Shown here piece after piece: positions 17,214 to 25,717 of a stretch of 64,000 bases of DNA. Under the pieces are notes generated by a model. The model did no database searches, was not told the DNA's origin, and was given only the letters and a program-made list of their open reading frames with translations. The stretch's first letter is position 1, and every line of letters begins with the position of its first letter. Position numbers and translations under genes: made by a program. Origin of the DNA: CAXRDE01 sp964229355 (GTDB lineage Bacteria > Cyanobacteriota > Sericytochromatia > UBA7694); assembly GCA_964229355.1 (NCBI GenBank), contig CAXRDE010000025.1, positions 372,001-436,000 on the forward strand, in the 5' to 3' direction.

Positions 17214-18134
17214 ATGTTTAAACAAAATAAAACCATTTCTATTCTGGGGGCTCCCCTGGATTTGGGGGCTGGCCACCGGGGTGTAGATGCTGGTCCATCC
17301 GCCTTTCGGATCGCTGGCTTACAAAAAGCGTTAATGCACATGGGCTTTCAGGTGGTCGATGAGGGAAATATTCAGGTGGAAATTCCTGAACAGTTGGATA
17401 TTGGTCAGTCCAATGCCCGCTTTCTCAAAGAAATTGCGCAGGCCTGCGAGCGCCAAAGTGACAAGATCCAAGAAGTTCTTGAAAAAGGGAATTTTCCGCT
17501 GGTGCTGGGGGGTGACCACAGTATTGCTATTGGTACCGTTTCAGGCATTAGCAGCTATTACCGAGAGCGGGGCGAAGACATCGGGATTATTTGGGTAGAT
17601 GCGCACGCAGACATGAACACCCCTGAAACCACCGAAAGCGGAAACATTCATGGCATGCCCCTCTCCACATCTCTGGGCCTGGGTACAGAAGAACTGACGG
17701 GTATTGGGGGGTTCTCACCCAAGGTAAAGCCTGAAAATGTCGTTTTAATTGGCATTCGTGACTTAGATGTTAAAGAAAAGGAACTCGTCAAAAAGACAGG
17801 GGTTAAAGCCTATACCATGACCGACATTGACGAATTGGGCATGCCCACCGTCATTCGTCAGGCCATCGAAATTGCGGGCAGTGGCACCGCAGGCATTCAT
17901 TTGTCTTTTGACTTTGACGGTTTAGATCCTGACATTGCGCCGGGTGTGGGAACCCCTGTAAAAGGCGGTATTCGTTATCGCGAAGCCCACCTGCTCATGG
18001 AAAAAATTGCCCTGACAGGTCGACTAATCGGCTTAGAAATGGTGGAGCTCAACCCCATTTTAGATTTACGCAACAAAACCGCTGAGTTGGGTGTGGAGCT
18101 CATCCAATCGGCCTTTGGTAAGCGCATTTTATAA
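17214..18134 (+). CDS. rocF: Arginase (ureohydrolase family)
   Basis: 306 residues, AAAGGA 7 nt before the ATG. It hydrolyses L-arginine to ornithine and urea using a binuclear Mn centre. Metal and substrate motifs are all present: GGDHSIAIGTVSG, DAHADMNTPETTESGNIHGMP and SFDFDGLDPDIAPGVGTPV, and the C-terminal GLEMVELNPILD. The N..ETTESGNIHG loop favours arginase over agmatinase. The length is normal. It lies 11 bp after the last kinase gene, so arginine catabolism may be co-transcribed with the signalling cluster, an unusual pairing. A strong terminator follows. Confidence 0.93.
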   Translation: MFKQNKTISILGAPLDLGAGHRGVDAGPSAFRIAGLQKALMHMGFQVVDEGNIQVEIPEQLDIGQSNARFLKEIAQACERQSDKIQEVLEKGNFPLVLGGDHSIAIGTVSGISSYYRERGEDIGIIWVDAHADMNTPETTESGNIHGMPLSTSLGLGTEELTGIGGFSPKVKPENVVLIGIRDLDVKEKELVKKTGVKAYTMTDIDELGMPTVIRQAIEIAGSGTAGIHLSFDFDGLDPDIAPGVGTPVKGGIRYREAHLLMEKIALTGRLIGLEMVELNPILDLRNKTAELGVELIQSAFGKRIL

Positions 18135-18149
18135 TCTCCTTCCCATCAG

Positions 18150-18186
18150 AAAGCGCCCCCTCTCAAAGAAGAAGGGGCGCTTTTTT
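18150..18186 (+). terminator. Rho-independent terminator after arginase
   Basis: AAGCGCCCC (from 18151) pairs with GGGGCGCTT (18174-18182) around a 13-14 nt purine-rich loop, followed by a T run to 18186. It lies between the convergent arginase and lipoprotein genes and, with A residues on its left side, may work in both directions. Confidence 0.85.
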
Positions 18187-18199
18187 AATCACAGAAGAC

Positions 18200-18754
18200 T
18201 TACTTTTTGCTAAAGCGCAGGGTGGTTTTACCTTCAGGCTCAATCATATCAGCACCCATTAAACGACCGGGTTGAACCACATCCACATCAAAGGCACCCG
18301 GAGCACCAGCCTTGACGGTCAGCATTTCTACTTCCTGGCCTTTGCCCATGTCGAACACCGTGGTATTACCGTTGCGCACATAGGTACCCACCGCTTCGAC
18401 GGTGCGGTTTTGCTTAACGTCGACGGTAATAAAGCGGACTTGCTTATCGTTTAAACGAATGGCTTCTACCTGCAGGTGATAGGTGGCAATTTTAAATTCT
18501 AATTTAAAAGCATCTGGAGACAGGGCATGTACCTGACCGTCACCTTTGGTCCAGAAGGGGCCTTTTACGTTGAGTTGGTCACCGGCTTTTAAGCCTGCCA
18601 CCGCCACCAGATCTTGAGACTGCGAGAAGCGTTGAAAGTTGGCCTGGGGCAGCATGGATTGGGGCCCGGCGGGCAAAGGTGCACGGCTACCGCAAGCAGA
18701 GAGTAAGACCGCACCCAGTAGACCTAAAGCAGAAACACGAAGCAAAGAACCCAT
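18200..18754 (-). CDS. Lipoprotein of unknown function
   Basis: 184 residues. The N-terminus MGSLLRVSALGLLGAVLLSAC is a type II signal peptide with lipobox LSAC. The mature part is beta-rich (VVAVAGLKAGDQLNVKGPFW, VRFITVDVKQNRTVEAVGTYVR) and fits a small beta-sandwich or barrel on the periplasmic face. No family was recognised. AGAGG precedes the ATG, and a good promoter lies 34-62 bp upstream, so it is transcribed alone. Its end faces the arginase terminator. Confidence 0.8.
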   Translation of the reverse strand: MGSLLRVSALGLLGAVLLSACGSRAPLPAGPQSMLPQANFQRFSQSQDLVAVAGLKAGDQLNVKGPFWTKGDGQVHALSPDAFKLEFKIATYHLQVEAIRLNDKQVRFITVDVKQNRTVEAVGTYVRNGNTTVFDMGKGQEVEMLTVKAGAPGAFDVDVVQPGRLMGADMIEPEGKTTLRFSKK

Positions 18755-18787
18755 AAAAACCTCTTTATTTAAACAAATCTTAAGATT

Positions 18788-18816
18788 ATGTTACTTCATC
18801 ATTAATTTTTTGTCAA
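18788..18816 (-). promoter_or_regulatory. Promoter of the lipoprotein gene
   Basis: Read on the minus strand: TTGACA (18816-18811), a 17-bp AT-rich spacer and TAACAT (18793-18788). The predicted start near 18781 gives a leader of about 27 nt that contains the AGAGG ribosome site of the gene at 18754. Confidence 0.6.
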
Positions 18817-18830
18817 TTCCCGGTGGGTCT

Positions 18831-20528
18831 TTAACTGGTTTGAATTTCTTCTTGCATCAGGGGCTTGTCGAGCATCACGTGAATGACCGTGGCAGCAGCC
18901 TCTCTGAGGTTAATGGTCTTAATGCCCAGGTTTTCAAAGACCTCACGACCTTTGACGTCGTTGATTACCGAGATTAACCGCACTTCAGGCTTCATGCGCT
19001 TTACGATTTGGCACACCCGCAGATTCAACCAGTCATCCCCCGAGGTGGCAATCACCGTGGAAATATGTTGGACATTCTTTAACTGATTCTTATAGATGTT
19101 TTCATTGCGGGCATCAGCGGTAATAATATAGACCCCTTCCTGGGTCAGGGCCTGCAAAGACTCCACCTTGGCTTCGTCGTTTTCGAGGACAATCACACTC
19201 TGATCTGAGCGATCCTTCAACTGATAAATCAATGTACTGCCAATTTTGCCCGCGCCCACAATCAGCACTGAGTCGGGAGAAATATCTAATAAGTCCGCCA
19301 TATAACGCGCTCCTGATCCTTCAATAATTACCGTCATTAAAATGGTCATAAACACCAATCCCCGAATGGTGTTACTGCCCGCAATGCCGTTGGCTTCCAT
19401 TTCTAAAGCAAAAAAGGTCGCCGCAGAGGCCGCCACAATGCCTCGGGGCCCCAAACTGGCAATAAAGATGCGCTCACGCCAGTTGATTTTGTCGAAAAGG
19501 GTGGATAAAAACACCCCGGTGGGTCGAATCACCAACATCAAAATCAAGACGCAGAGAGCACCACGGGCACCAATGGTCAAGAGATAATTAATGTCTAAAC
19601 TGGCCGAAAGCAGCAAAAACACCACCGTGATCGACATCATGGTCAAATCACCCTTGAACTCTTTGATGGAGTGTTTGTGAGGAAAGTCGGTGTTGCCGAT
19701 AATAAAGCCGGTGACCGCCACCGCCGCAATGCCACTCTCATGGGAAAACATTTCACCTAAGGTATAAGACGCCAGGGTCGTGGCCAGCACCAACAGACGG
19801 GTTACTTCACCGCGCAGGGGCGCAAAGGTTTTGACCACCTGACGGGCGCCCCAGGCACAAATGACACCGCTGACGGCCCCCAGGGTCAAACTCACCACCA
19901 CGTTGGTAATAATGTCACTCACCGGAGGCAGCGGTCCCGTGGCTTTGGCGGTGGCCATGAGATAATTAAAAATACTCACGGCAGCAATAACGCCCACCGC
20001 ATCCACCAATACGGCTTCGGTTTCTAATATAACTTTGACCTTATGGCGCACGTGAATGCGGCGTAAAATGGGTGCAATAACCGTCGGGCCGGTGACGGAC
20101 ACCAAACCGGCATACAGCAGGGCCACGTTCCAATCAATGCCAATGATTTTATTGGTAACCCAGGCCATGCCCAGAATGGTAATCAACACATTGATAGTCA
20201 CCAACCCCACCACAGAAGCCCAGTTCTCGCGAAAGAACTTCACATCGATCAACAGGCCACCCTCAAAAACCACGATGGCCACCGCAATGGCAATGATGGC
20301 ACGCAGGCCGTTGCTGCCGTAAATGGCCGGGTCAATCAGCGGAATCACGCCGTATTTTCCCAGCAGGGACCCAAAGCCCAGCAAAAAGATAATGGCGGGC
20401 AAAGAGGTGCGATCCGAAAGCACCTGGGCCACTAAACCAATCATAAACAACAGCGCTGTGGTCAATACCAAAAGCAAGGAAGGAGAATGGTGAAGTTTAT
20501 CCATGAGACTTGAAACGAGGAATTCCAT
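18831..20528 (-). CDS. CPA1/NhaP-type cation-proton antiporter with C-terminal RCK (TrkA_N) domain
   Basis: 565 residues from the ATG at 20528. The frame runs up to 20582, but the extra part would place a tandem repeat inside the gene. Residues 1-400 hold about 12-13 membrane segments of the Na+/H+ exchanger family, with FLLGFGSLLGKYG, VVFEGGLLIDVKFF and the SVTGPTVIAPILRR and TEAVLVDAVGVI stretches typical of the ion-binding core. A Rossmann-type RCK domain follows (about 405-555) with the nucleotide loop VGAGKIGS and the acidic end VIVLENDE. It probably exchanges Na+ or K+ for H+ under nucleotide control. The start choice is moderately uncertain, since no clear ribosome site precedes any candidate. 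Confidence 0.88.
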   Translation of the reverse strand: MEFLVSSLMDKLHHSPSLLLVLTTALLFMIGLVAQVLSDRTSLPAIIFLLGFGSLLGKYGVIPLIDPAIYGSNGLRAIIAIAVAIVVFEGGLLIDVKFFRENWASVVGLVTINVLITILGMAWVTNKIIGIDWNVALLYAGLVSVTGPTVIAPILRRIHVRHKVKVILETEAVLVDAVGVIAAVSIFNYLMATAKATGPLPPVSDIITNVVVSLTLGAVSGVICAWGARQVVKTFAPLRGEVTRLLVLATTLASYTLGEMFSHESGIAAVAVTGFIIGNTDFPHKHSIKEFKGDLTMMSITVVFLLLSASLDINYLLTIGARGALCVLILMLVIRPTGVFLSTLFDKINWRERIFIASLGPRGIVAASAATFFALEMEANGIAGSNTIRGLVFMTILMTVIIEGSGARYMADLLDISPDSVLIVGAGKIGSTLIYQLKDRSDQSVIVLENDEAKVESLQALTQEGVYIITADARNENIYKNQLKNVQHISTVIATSGDDWLNLRVCQIVKRMKPEVRLISVINDVKGREVFENLGIKTINLREAAATVIHVMLDKPLMQEEIQTS

Positions 20529-20546
20529 GCGTGTACCACACTCAGC

Positions 20547-20580
20547 TTTCAAAATACGTATACTTTCAAAATATGTATAC
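20547..20580. repeat. Tandem 17-bp direct repeat upstream of the antiporter gene
   Basis: TTTCAAAATACGTATAC (20547-20563) is followed without a gap by TTTCAAAATATGTATAC (20564-20580), differing at one base. Each copy contains the palindrome GTATAC or its near equivalent. The pair ends 19 bp upstream of the antiporter ATG at 20528 and resembles a doubled operator. An inverted pair ATGCA/TGCAT (20591-20595 and 20603-20607) lies just beyond. Confidence 0.6.
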
Positions 20581-20665
20581 ATTAAAATTGATGCACTTTT
20601 TTTGCATACAAGCTCTTAATATACCCGATTTTACAGCTTGCAAACCATCAAAAGCACATTAAATT

Positions 20666-22624
20666 TTAGAGTCGCTGCTTAACCTTATAACTTTTAATTT
20701 CTCTATCTGTGACTTTATTGCCCCGCGAACTCACAGATTTTACCCGCATTTTGGAAAAGTCCACCAGTTGTTCTGAAACCCGTGTGCGGGCTTTGGGTTT
20801 AAAGTTAAGCTGCACCAAGGGATCTGGCGCGGTAGAAAAGAACAAAAGCTCCGCCTCTTCAGGAATAAAGCGATAGTCCTTATTCAAGATAAATTTATTA
20901 ACCTGAAAGCGTTTCATATAATAGACGTTCTCATGATCTTTATAAATCACGCTCACCTCAGGCAAATTGTTTTGACGGTCCAGGGTGAGGACATCTTCTT
21001 CAATAAACAGCTTTTCAGGAATATCAATCACCCGATAACCGCCGTTTTTAAAGAAAATCAGCAGTTTGTCAAAACTTGAGCACAAAATCGGATTTTCGCT
21101 GCGAATATCTGAACCCACATAGCGGTTCTCCGCGTCAAAGCCCACTTTAATGTCCTGAACCGCCACCTCGGACACGTCCACCGTATCAAAAGAGCTCAAC
21201 ATGGTGCGACGGGGGTAAACATATTGATACTTTTTGATGAGATCGGAGAGATAGTCGATGGTCACTTCAGTCATGCGGCTGAGTTTTTTACGGGTCTCCT
21301 GCATCTGAGCAGCAATTTTTTGCAGATCTTCGTTGGCTTTGTTGCTGTCAAAGCGGGTAATGCGCCGAATGGGAATATTGAGCAGTTTATCGATGCTTTC
21401 TTCAGGGATCGGAATAAACTGTTCATCCAGCATGGGCTCTAAGGTATTGCGTAACATCACCTTTAGCACGTCCAAATCGTCCGCTTCTTCTAAGGCCTGG
21501 TAAATTTTGTTTTCAATAAAAATCTGCACCAGCATCAGATCGCGATATCTGCGGCGCAGTTTATCGAGCAAGACCTGGAGTTCGCGCTGCAGCACATTTT
21601 CGAGCAAAGCCGTATTGGCCTCTAAAATCTGATGCACATCCATTTCCACGGGATGCTGATCGCGAATCACAATGGCATTGACTGAAATCGCGTTTTCGCA
21701 GTCCGTGTAGAGATAGAGCTGGGGCAGCAGGTCTTCGGCAGCAACACCCTGACGGGTTTTGACTTCGATTTCCACCTCTTCGGTGGTGAAGTCATTGATC
21801 GAGGCAATTTTAAGTTTGCCTTTGTGGGCAGCCCCTTCAATGGAAGCAATCAGGCTCTCGGTCGTGGTGCCAAAGGGCAATTCTTTAATCACCAATGTGC
21901 GGGGATCTTTGACCTCAATGCGCGCCCGAATACGTAAACGCCCCATGCCCTTTTGGTATTGGCTGACGTCTAACATGCCCCCCTGTAAAAAGTCAGGGTA
22001 AATGGTGTAGTCTGCTTGTTTTAAAATCGCAATTTGCGCTTCGAGCAGCTCAATAAAATTGTGGGGCAAAATGCGCGTTGATAGCCCCACCGCAATGCCT
22101 TCTACACCGGTCATGAGCAAGAGCGGCAACTTACAAGGCAGCACCACCGGCTCCTGATTTCGGCCATCGTAGGAGTCCACATACTCCGTGATTTCAGGCT
22201 GAAAGAGAGCTTCACGGGCCAAATCCGTCAGACGGCACTCAATATAACGGGCCGCGCTGGCGGGGTCTCCGGTCAGGGGGTTACCAAAGTTCCCCTGTTG
22301 GTCGATCAAGTAGTTTTTTTGGGCCATATTGACCAGCGCCGCTTCAATACTGGCATCTCCGTGGGGGTGATAACGCATGGTGTGCCCCACAATATTGGCC
22401 ACCTTGTGAAATTTCCCGTCATCTACTTCATGAAGGGTATGCAAAATCCGACGTTGAACAGGCTTCAGGCCGTCTTCCAAAAAGGGAATTGCCCGATCCT
22501 TGATGACATAAGAAGCGTATTCCATGAAATTGGTATCCATGAGCCGCTTCAGAGCCGTGCTGTGCTCCGCTCCAGATTCATCAGGAGGAGAAAGGGGGGA
22601 ATCGTGAGAAATAGGTATAGTCAT
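20666..22624 (-). CDS. parC: Type IIA topoisomerase subunit A, topoisomerase IV-like
   Basis: 652 residues from the ATG at 22624. The breakage-reunion core is clear: YASYVIKDRAIPFLEDGLKPVQRRIL, the MRYHPHGDASIEAALV helix-turn-helix and catalytic Tyr127 in ARYIECRLTDLA. A coiled-coil stretch (about 400-460) and a short C-terminal region of roughly 150 residues follow, far smaller than the six-blade GyrA pinwheel, and the GyrA box (QRRGGKG) is absent. This points to topoisomerase IV A (decatenation) rather than gyrase; the shortened form recalls ParC of Bacteroidetes and Chlamydiae. The partner B subunit gene is not adjacent. The -10 box lies 7 nt from the ATG, so the mRNA may be leaderless. 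Confidence 0.88.
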   Translation of the reverse strand: MTIPISHDSPLSPPDESGAEHSTALKRLMDTNFMEYASYVIKDRAIPFLEDGLKPVQRRILHTLHEVDDGKFHKVANIVGHTMRYHPHGDASIEAALVNMAQKNYLIDQQGNFGNPLTGDPASAARYIECRLTDLAREALFQPEITEYVDSYDGRNQEPVVLPCKLPLLLMTGVEGIAVGLSTRILPHNFIELLEAQIAILKQADYTIYPDFLQGGMLDVSQYQKGMGRLRIRARIEVKDPRTLVIKELPFGTTTESLIASIEGAAHKGKLKIASINDFTTEEVEIEVKTRQGVAAEDLLPQLYLYTDCENAISVNAIVIRDQHPVEMDVHQILEANTALLENVLQRELQVLLDKLRRRYRDLMLVQIFIENKIYQALEEADDLDVLKVMLRNTLEPMLDEQFIPIPEESIDKLLNIPIRRITRFDSNKANEDLQKIAAQMQETRKKLSRMTEVTIDYLSDLIKKYQYVYPRRTMLSSFDTVDVSEVAVQDIKVGFDAENRYVGSDIRSENPILCSSFDKLLIFFKNGGYRVIDIPEKLFIEEDVLTLDRQNNLPEVSVIYKDHENVYYMKRFQVNKFILNKDYRFIPEEAELLFFSTAPDPLVQLNFKPKARTRVSEQLVDFSKMRVKSVSSRGNKVTDREIKSYKVKQRL

Positions 22625-22631
22625 ACACCCT

Positions 22632-22660
22632 ATTGTACGCAAACATACAGCCAATGACGA
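22632..22660 (-). promoter_or_regulatory. Promoter of the topoisomerase gene, possibly leaderless
   Basis: Minus strand: TCGTCA (22660-22655), a 17-bp spacer and TACAAT (22637-22632), then seven bases (AGGGTGT) and the ATG at 22624. This is the same geometry as at 2453-2466. The GGGTG before the ATG could instead be a weak ribosome site if transcription starts further upstream. Confidence 0.45.
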
Positions 22661-22682
22661 GTAGAATTGCTAAAATGAGCCC

Positions 22683-23282
22683 ATGAAAAAGTTTAAAACC
22701 CACCAGTCTCACTTCGACGCTCAAGATGACATCTTACTGCCGCTCCTCAAGGCCCCTCACCTGCTGGGGGCTGTTTTTCAACATTATTTACCCTGGAGCC
22801 GTCTGCTGCTTTTTGGCGGTTTATCGGTGGGACTTGGTTATGCACAACATCTGCCCACTCAACCCTTGTTGCTCTGTGGGTATTTAACCCTGGCCTTAAG
22901 CTGTTTGTTTTATATGATGCAGTCTTACCAAAATTTTCAACAGCATCAACAGGCCCTGCAAAACGTACACTATGCCTTTGTGGGTCAAAAGCGCTACCCA
23001 CTGCTTATGGGCGGCTTTGCCCTTTTGCTCGCCACAAGCCTGGGCTGGCCAGCGGTCATTTTTAGCACCCTGATCCTGAGCCTATGTCTGCACTCAGGGC
23101 GCACCCAGAACCGCTGGAGTGCGTCGCTGGCTCTGGCCGGCAGCACCTGTATCAGCCTGAGCCAACTGCCCACTCAGGCCTTGCAAAACCCACAGCAACT
23201 CCTGGGCGTCGGCGTTTTTATCGGTTTATGGGCCGTGATCGCGCTCAATCCTGGCTTCTTTAAAATCTTACGCTCCGCGTAA
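22683..23282 (+). CDS. Polytopic membrane protein, unknown function
   Basis: 199 residues beginning MKKFKTHQSHFDAQDDILLPLL. Hydrophobic segments lie at about 38-55, 60-80, 107-123, 125-137 and 175-192, giving four or five membrane passes, with a Gln-rich cytoplasmic loop (QSYQNFQQHQQALQ). No conserved motif could be tied to a family. It is divergent from the topoisomerase gene, with 58 bp between starts, and is followed by a small YtxH-like gene. Confidence 0.7.
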   Translation: MKKFKTHQSHFDAQDDILLPLLKAPHLLGAVFQHYLPWSRLLLFGGLSVGLGYAQHLPTQPLLLCGYLTLALSCLFYMMQSYQNFQQHQQALQNVHYAFVGQKRYPLLMGGFALLLATSLGWPAVIFSTLILSLCLHSGRTQNRWSASLALAGSTCISLSQLPTQALQNPQQLLGVGVFIGLWAVIALNPGFFKILRSA

Positions 23283-23331
23283 AAAGCTGATAAACTAAGG
23301 GTAAATACCTTTGCAAGAAAGAAGAGCCCTC

Positions 23332-23520
23332 ATGGATAAAAAATTTGCCCTCTACTTTTTCTTTGGAGCCTGTTTAGGCCTCGGTGCCGGTTTTGGACTG
23401 GGTGTGTTTCAGGCCCCTGACAGTGGTGACCGCACCCGCCGTAAATTCGCCAAACGCGCAGCGCGCCTCAAAAAAATGGCCGCTAAATCCCTGAACAAAA
23501 ATGCGGTAAAAACCAACTAA
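23332..23520 (+). CDS. YtxH-like small membrane-anchored protein
   Basis: 62 residues from ATG 23332 with GAAGAG 5 nt upstream. A single Gly-rich N-terminal helix (FFFGACLGLGAGFGLGVFQ) is followed by AP.SG...RRK and a basic tail rich in Lys and Arg. This layout is that of YtxH-type envelope-stress proteins (Gly-rich anchor then APxSGxxTR), although it lacks their long amphipathic tail. The family match is short and therefore tentative. A hairpin terminator follows 24 bp later. Confidence 0.6.
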   Translation: MDKKFALYFFFGACLGLGAGFGLGVFQAPDSGDRTRRKFAKRAARLKKMAAKSLNKNAVKTN

Positions 23521-23543
23521 GGCATTTTTCGTCCGCAAGCATT

Positions 23544-23575
23544 GCAGTGCCCGTTCACACAGGCACTGCTTTTTC
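23544..23575 (+). terminator. Rho-independent terminator after the YtxH-like gene
   Basis: GCAGTGCC (23544-23551) pairs with GGCACTGC (23562-23569) around a ten-base loop and is followed by a T run (23570-23574). It separates the small membrane gene from miaB. Confidence 0.85.
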
Positions 23576-23660
23576 TTAGAAACCCTCTCTGTGGGCAGCC
23601 CTTGCATCAGGTATAATTGAAACGATCACTTTAATCCCACCCCACCCGAGGAGAAATATC

Positions 23661-25013
23661 ATGAGTACGGCAACCGCCGAACAGCAAGCTTCTGTTCAAA
23701 ACAAACGGGTGCATATTGAAACCTTTGGCTGTCAGATGAACAAGTCTGACTCCGAAAAAATGCTGGGTTTATTAGCCAAAGAAGGCTATGCCTGGACTGA
23801 GACTGTGGACGACGCAGATCTTATCTTAATCAATAGCTGCAGTATCCGCGAAAACGCGGTCAATCGTCTGATTGGCCACCTGGGCCGCCTCAAAGGCCTC
23901 AAAAAAGAAAACCCTGAACTTATTATTGGCGTGGGCGGCTGCGTGCCCCAACACGAGAAAGAAAACCTGCTCAAGCGGGTGCCTCACCTGGATCTCGTCT
24001 TTGGCACCCACACCTTTCATAAGCTGCCTGAACTGGTGCAAGAGTTTCAAGAAACCCAACGCCCCATCGTTTCGATTGTGCGCCAGCTCGAAGACTACCC
24101 TGAAGAAGTCCCCGTGGTCCGCGAAGGCAAACACCACGCCTGGGTGACCGTGCAACACGGTTGTTCAGCCTTTTGCACCTTTTGTATTGTGCCTTACACT
24201 CGCGGGCAGCAACAAAGCCGCACCCCCGAGGCCGTGGCCGAAGAAATTCGCAAAGTGGCTGCCGAAGGGTATAAAGAAATCACCCTGCTGGGCCAAAACA
24301 TTAACACCTACGGTTGGGATTTAGACACCCCCAGTTCTCTGGGTAGACTCTTACACCACATCCACGATATTGACGGCATTGAGCGCATTCGCTTCTTGAC
24401 CTCTCACCCCATCAACATGCGCGACGACCTCATTGACGCCATGGCTGACCTGCCCAAGGTCTGTGAGTTTTTACACCTGCCCTTGCAAGCAGGACACGAT
24501 GTAACCTTAAAGCGCATGCGCCGCAATCACACCGTCGAATTTTACGCCGAATGGGTCGACAAACTGCGGGCCCGTATTCCCGACGTGGTGCTGACCTCAG
24601 ACTTTATTGTGGGCTATCCTGGCGAAACCGAAGAGCACTTCCAGGGTACCATTGAGGCCGTTAAGCGCTTCCGCTTTGACACCTCCATGACCGCCTCTTA
24701 CTCGCCCCGTCCCCGCACCCCTGCCGCCATGTTTAAAGATCAGGTGCCTGAAGACGTTAAAAAACGCCGTCTGCACGAATTGAACGTGGTGGTCAAAGAT
24801 ATGGCCCTGCAACAAAACCGCCGCCACCTGGGCCGCATTGAAGAGGTCATGGTGGAGTCCTATGACCCTGAACGGGACAACCTCAAAGGCCGTACCCGTG
24901 GCAATAAAATTGTGCACTTTGGCGGCAACCCGCGCCTGGTGGGCGAAATAGTCCCTGTAAAAATTATGGATGTTACCCCCAATACCCTGCGGGGCCGCAT
25001 GTGTGTAGACTAA
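23661..25013 (+). CDS. miaB: tRNA-2-methylthio-N6-dimethylallyladenosine synthase MiaB
   Basis: 450 residues, GAGGAG 8-9 nt before ATG. MiaB is a radical-SAM methylthiotransferase that modifies A37 of tRNAs reading UNN codons. The N-terminal cluster cysteines include Cys24 in ETFGCQMNKSDSE, one in LINSCSIRENA and one in GVGGCVPQ. The radical-SAM motif is Cys168-x3-Cys172-x2-Cys175 in HGCSAFCTFCIVPYTRG. A C-terminal TRAM domain begins near 380 (VMVESYDPERDNLKGRTRGNK). The size is normal. The third N-terminal site reads GCVPQ where GCMAQ is commoner. A TATAAT lies at 23612-23617, after the preceding terminator. Confidence 0.96.
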   Translation: MSTATAEQQASVQNKRVHIETFGCQMNKSDSEKMLGLLAKEGYAWTETVDDADLILINSCSIRENAVNRLIGHLGRLKGLKKENPELIIGVGGCVPQHEKENLLKRVPHLDLVFGTHTFHKLPELVQEFQETQRPIVSIVRQLEDYPEEVPVVREGKHHAWVTVQHGCSAFCTFCIVPYTRGQQQSRTPEAVAEEIRKVAAEGYKEITLLGQNINTYGWDLDTPSSLGRLLHHIHDIDGIERIRFLTSHPINMRDDLIDAMADLPKVCEFLHLPLQAGHDVTLKRMRRNHTVEFYAEWVDKLRARIPDVVLTSDFIVGYPGETEEHFQGTIEAVKRFRFDTSMTASYSPRPRTPAAMFKDQVPEDVKKRRLHELNVVVKDMALQQNRRHLGRIEEVMVESYDPERDNLKGRTRGNKIVHFGGNPRLVGEIVPVKIMDVTPNTLRGRMCVD

Positions 25014-25030
25014 ATAACGAGGAAAGAGCC

Positions 25031-25708
25031 ATGAAAAGTTTACGGATGCTGACCCTGGCCAGTCTGATTATTATTGGACTGGGCAGCTGCTCAGAAAAAG
25101 TTGAATCTTCTGAACAAAATCATAACAACAATGCAGAACACGGAGACGTTATTACCATGACCGAAAACACCCAATTACCCGACAGCGATGTCAAAGAAAT
25201 GTACGCCCTGATGAAAACCAACATGGGTGACATGAAAATTAAACTCTTCCACAAACGCGCGCCCAAGACCGTGGCCAATTTTGTGGGCCTGGCAGAAGGC
25301 ACCAAAGAGTATACCGATCCCAAAACCGGTGAAAAAACCAAGGGCAAATACTACGATGGTTTAATTTTTCACCGCGTCATTCCTGGCTTTATGATCCAGG
25401 GTGGAGACCCCCTCGGCGTGGGTACCGGTGGTCCTGGCTACCAGTTTGATGACGAGTTCCACCCTGAACTCAAGCACAGCAAACCCGGCATGTTGTCCAT
25501 GGCCAACGCAGGCCCTGGTACCAACGGTAGCCAATTCTTTATTACCGAAGCGCCCACCCCGCACCTCGACAACCGCCATTCGGTGTTTGGCGAAGTGGTC
25601 GAAGGCCTGGATGTCATCACCAAAATTGCCAATGTCAAGCGTGATGCCCGCGATAAGCCTCTGGAAGACGTGAAAATCGAAAGCCTGACCATCGAACGCG
25701 TGAAGTAA
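25031..25708 (+). CDS. Cyclophilin-type peptidyl-prolyl isomerase lipoprotein
   Basis: 225 residues from ATG 25031 (GAGGA at 25019-25023). Residues 1-20 form a lipoprotein signal with lipobox LGSC (MKSLRMLTLASLIIIGLGSC), then a polar Asn/Glu-rich linker to about 55, then a cyclophilin domain. Motifs are NFVGLAEG, GLIFHRVIPGFMIQGGDP, GGPGYQFDDEF, LSMANAGPGTNGSQFFIT and HSVFGEVVEGLDV, including the catalytic Arg of HRV and the FMIQ/SQFF core. It should catalyse proline isomerisation in proteins on the periplasmic side. It starts 17 bp after miaB and is probably co-transcribed with it. Confidence 0.93.
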   Translation: MKSLRMLTLASLIIIGLGSCSEKVESSEQNHNNNAEHGDVITMTENTQLPDSDVKEMYALMKTNMGDMKIKLFHKRAPKTVANFVGLAEGTKEYTDPKTGEKTKGKYYDGLIFHRVIPGFMIQGGDPLGVGTGGPGYQFDDEFHPELKHSKPGMLSMANAGPGTNGSQFFITEAPTPHLDNRHSVFGEVVEGLDVITKIANVKRDARDKPLEDVKIESLTIERVK

Positions 25709-25717
25709 TTCCCCCAC

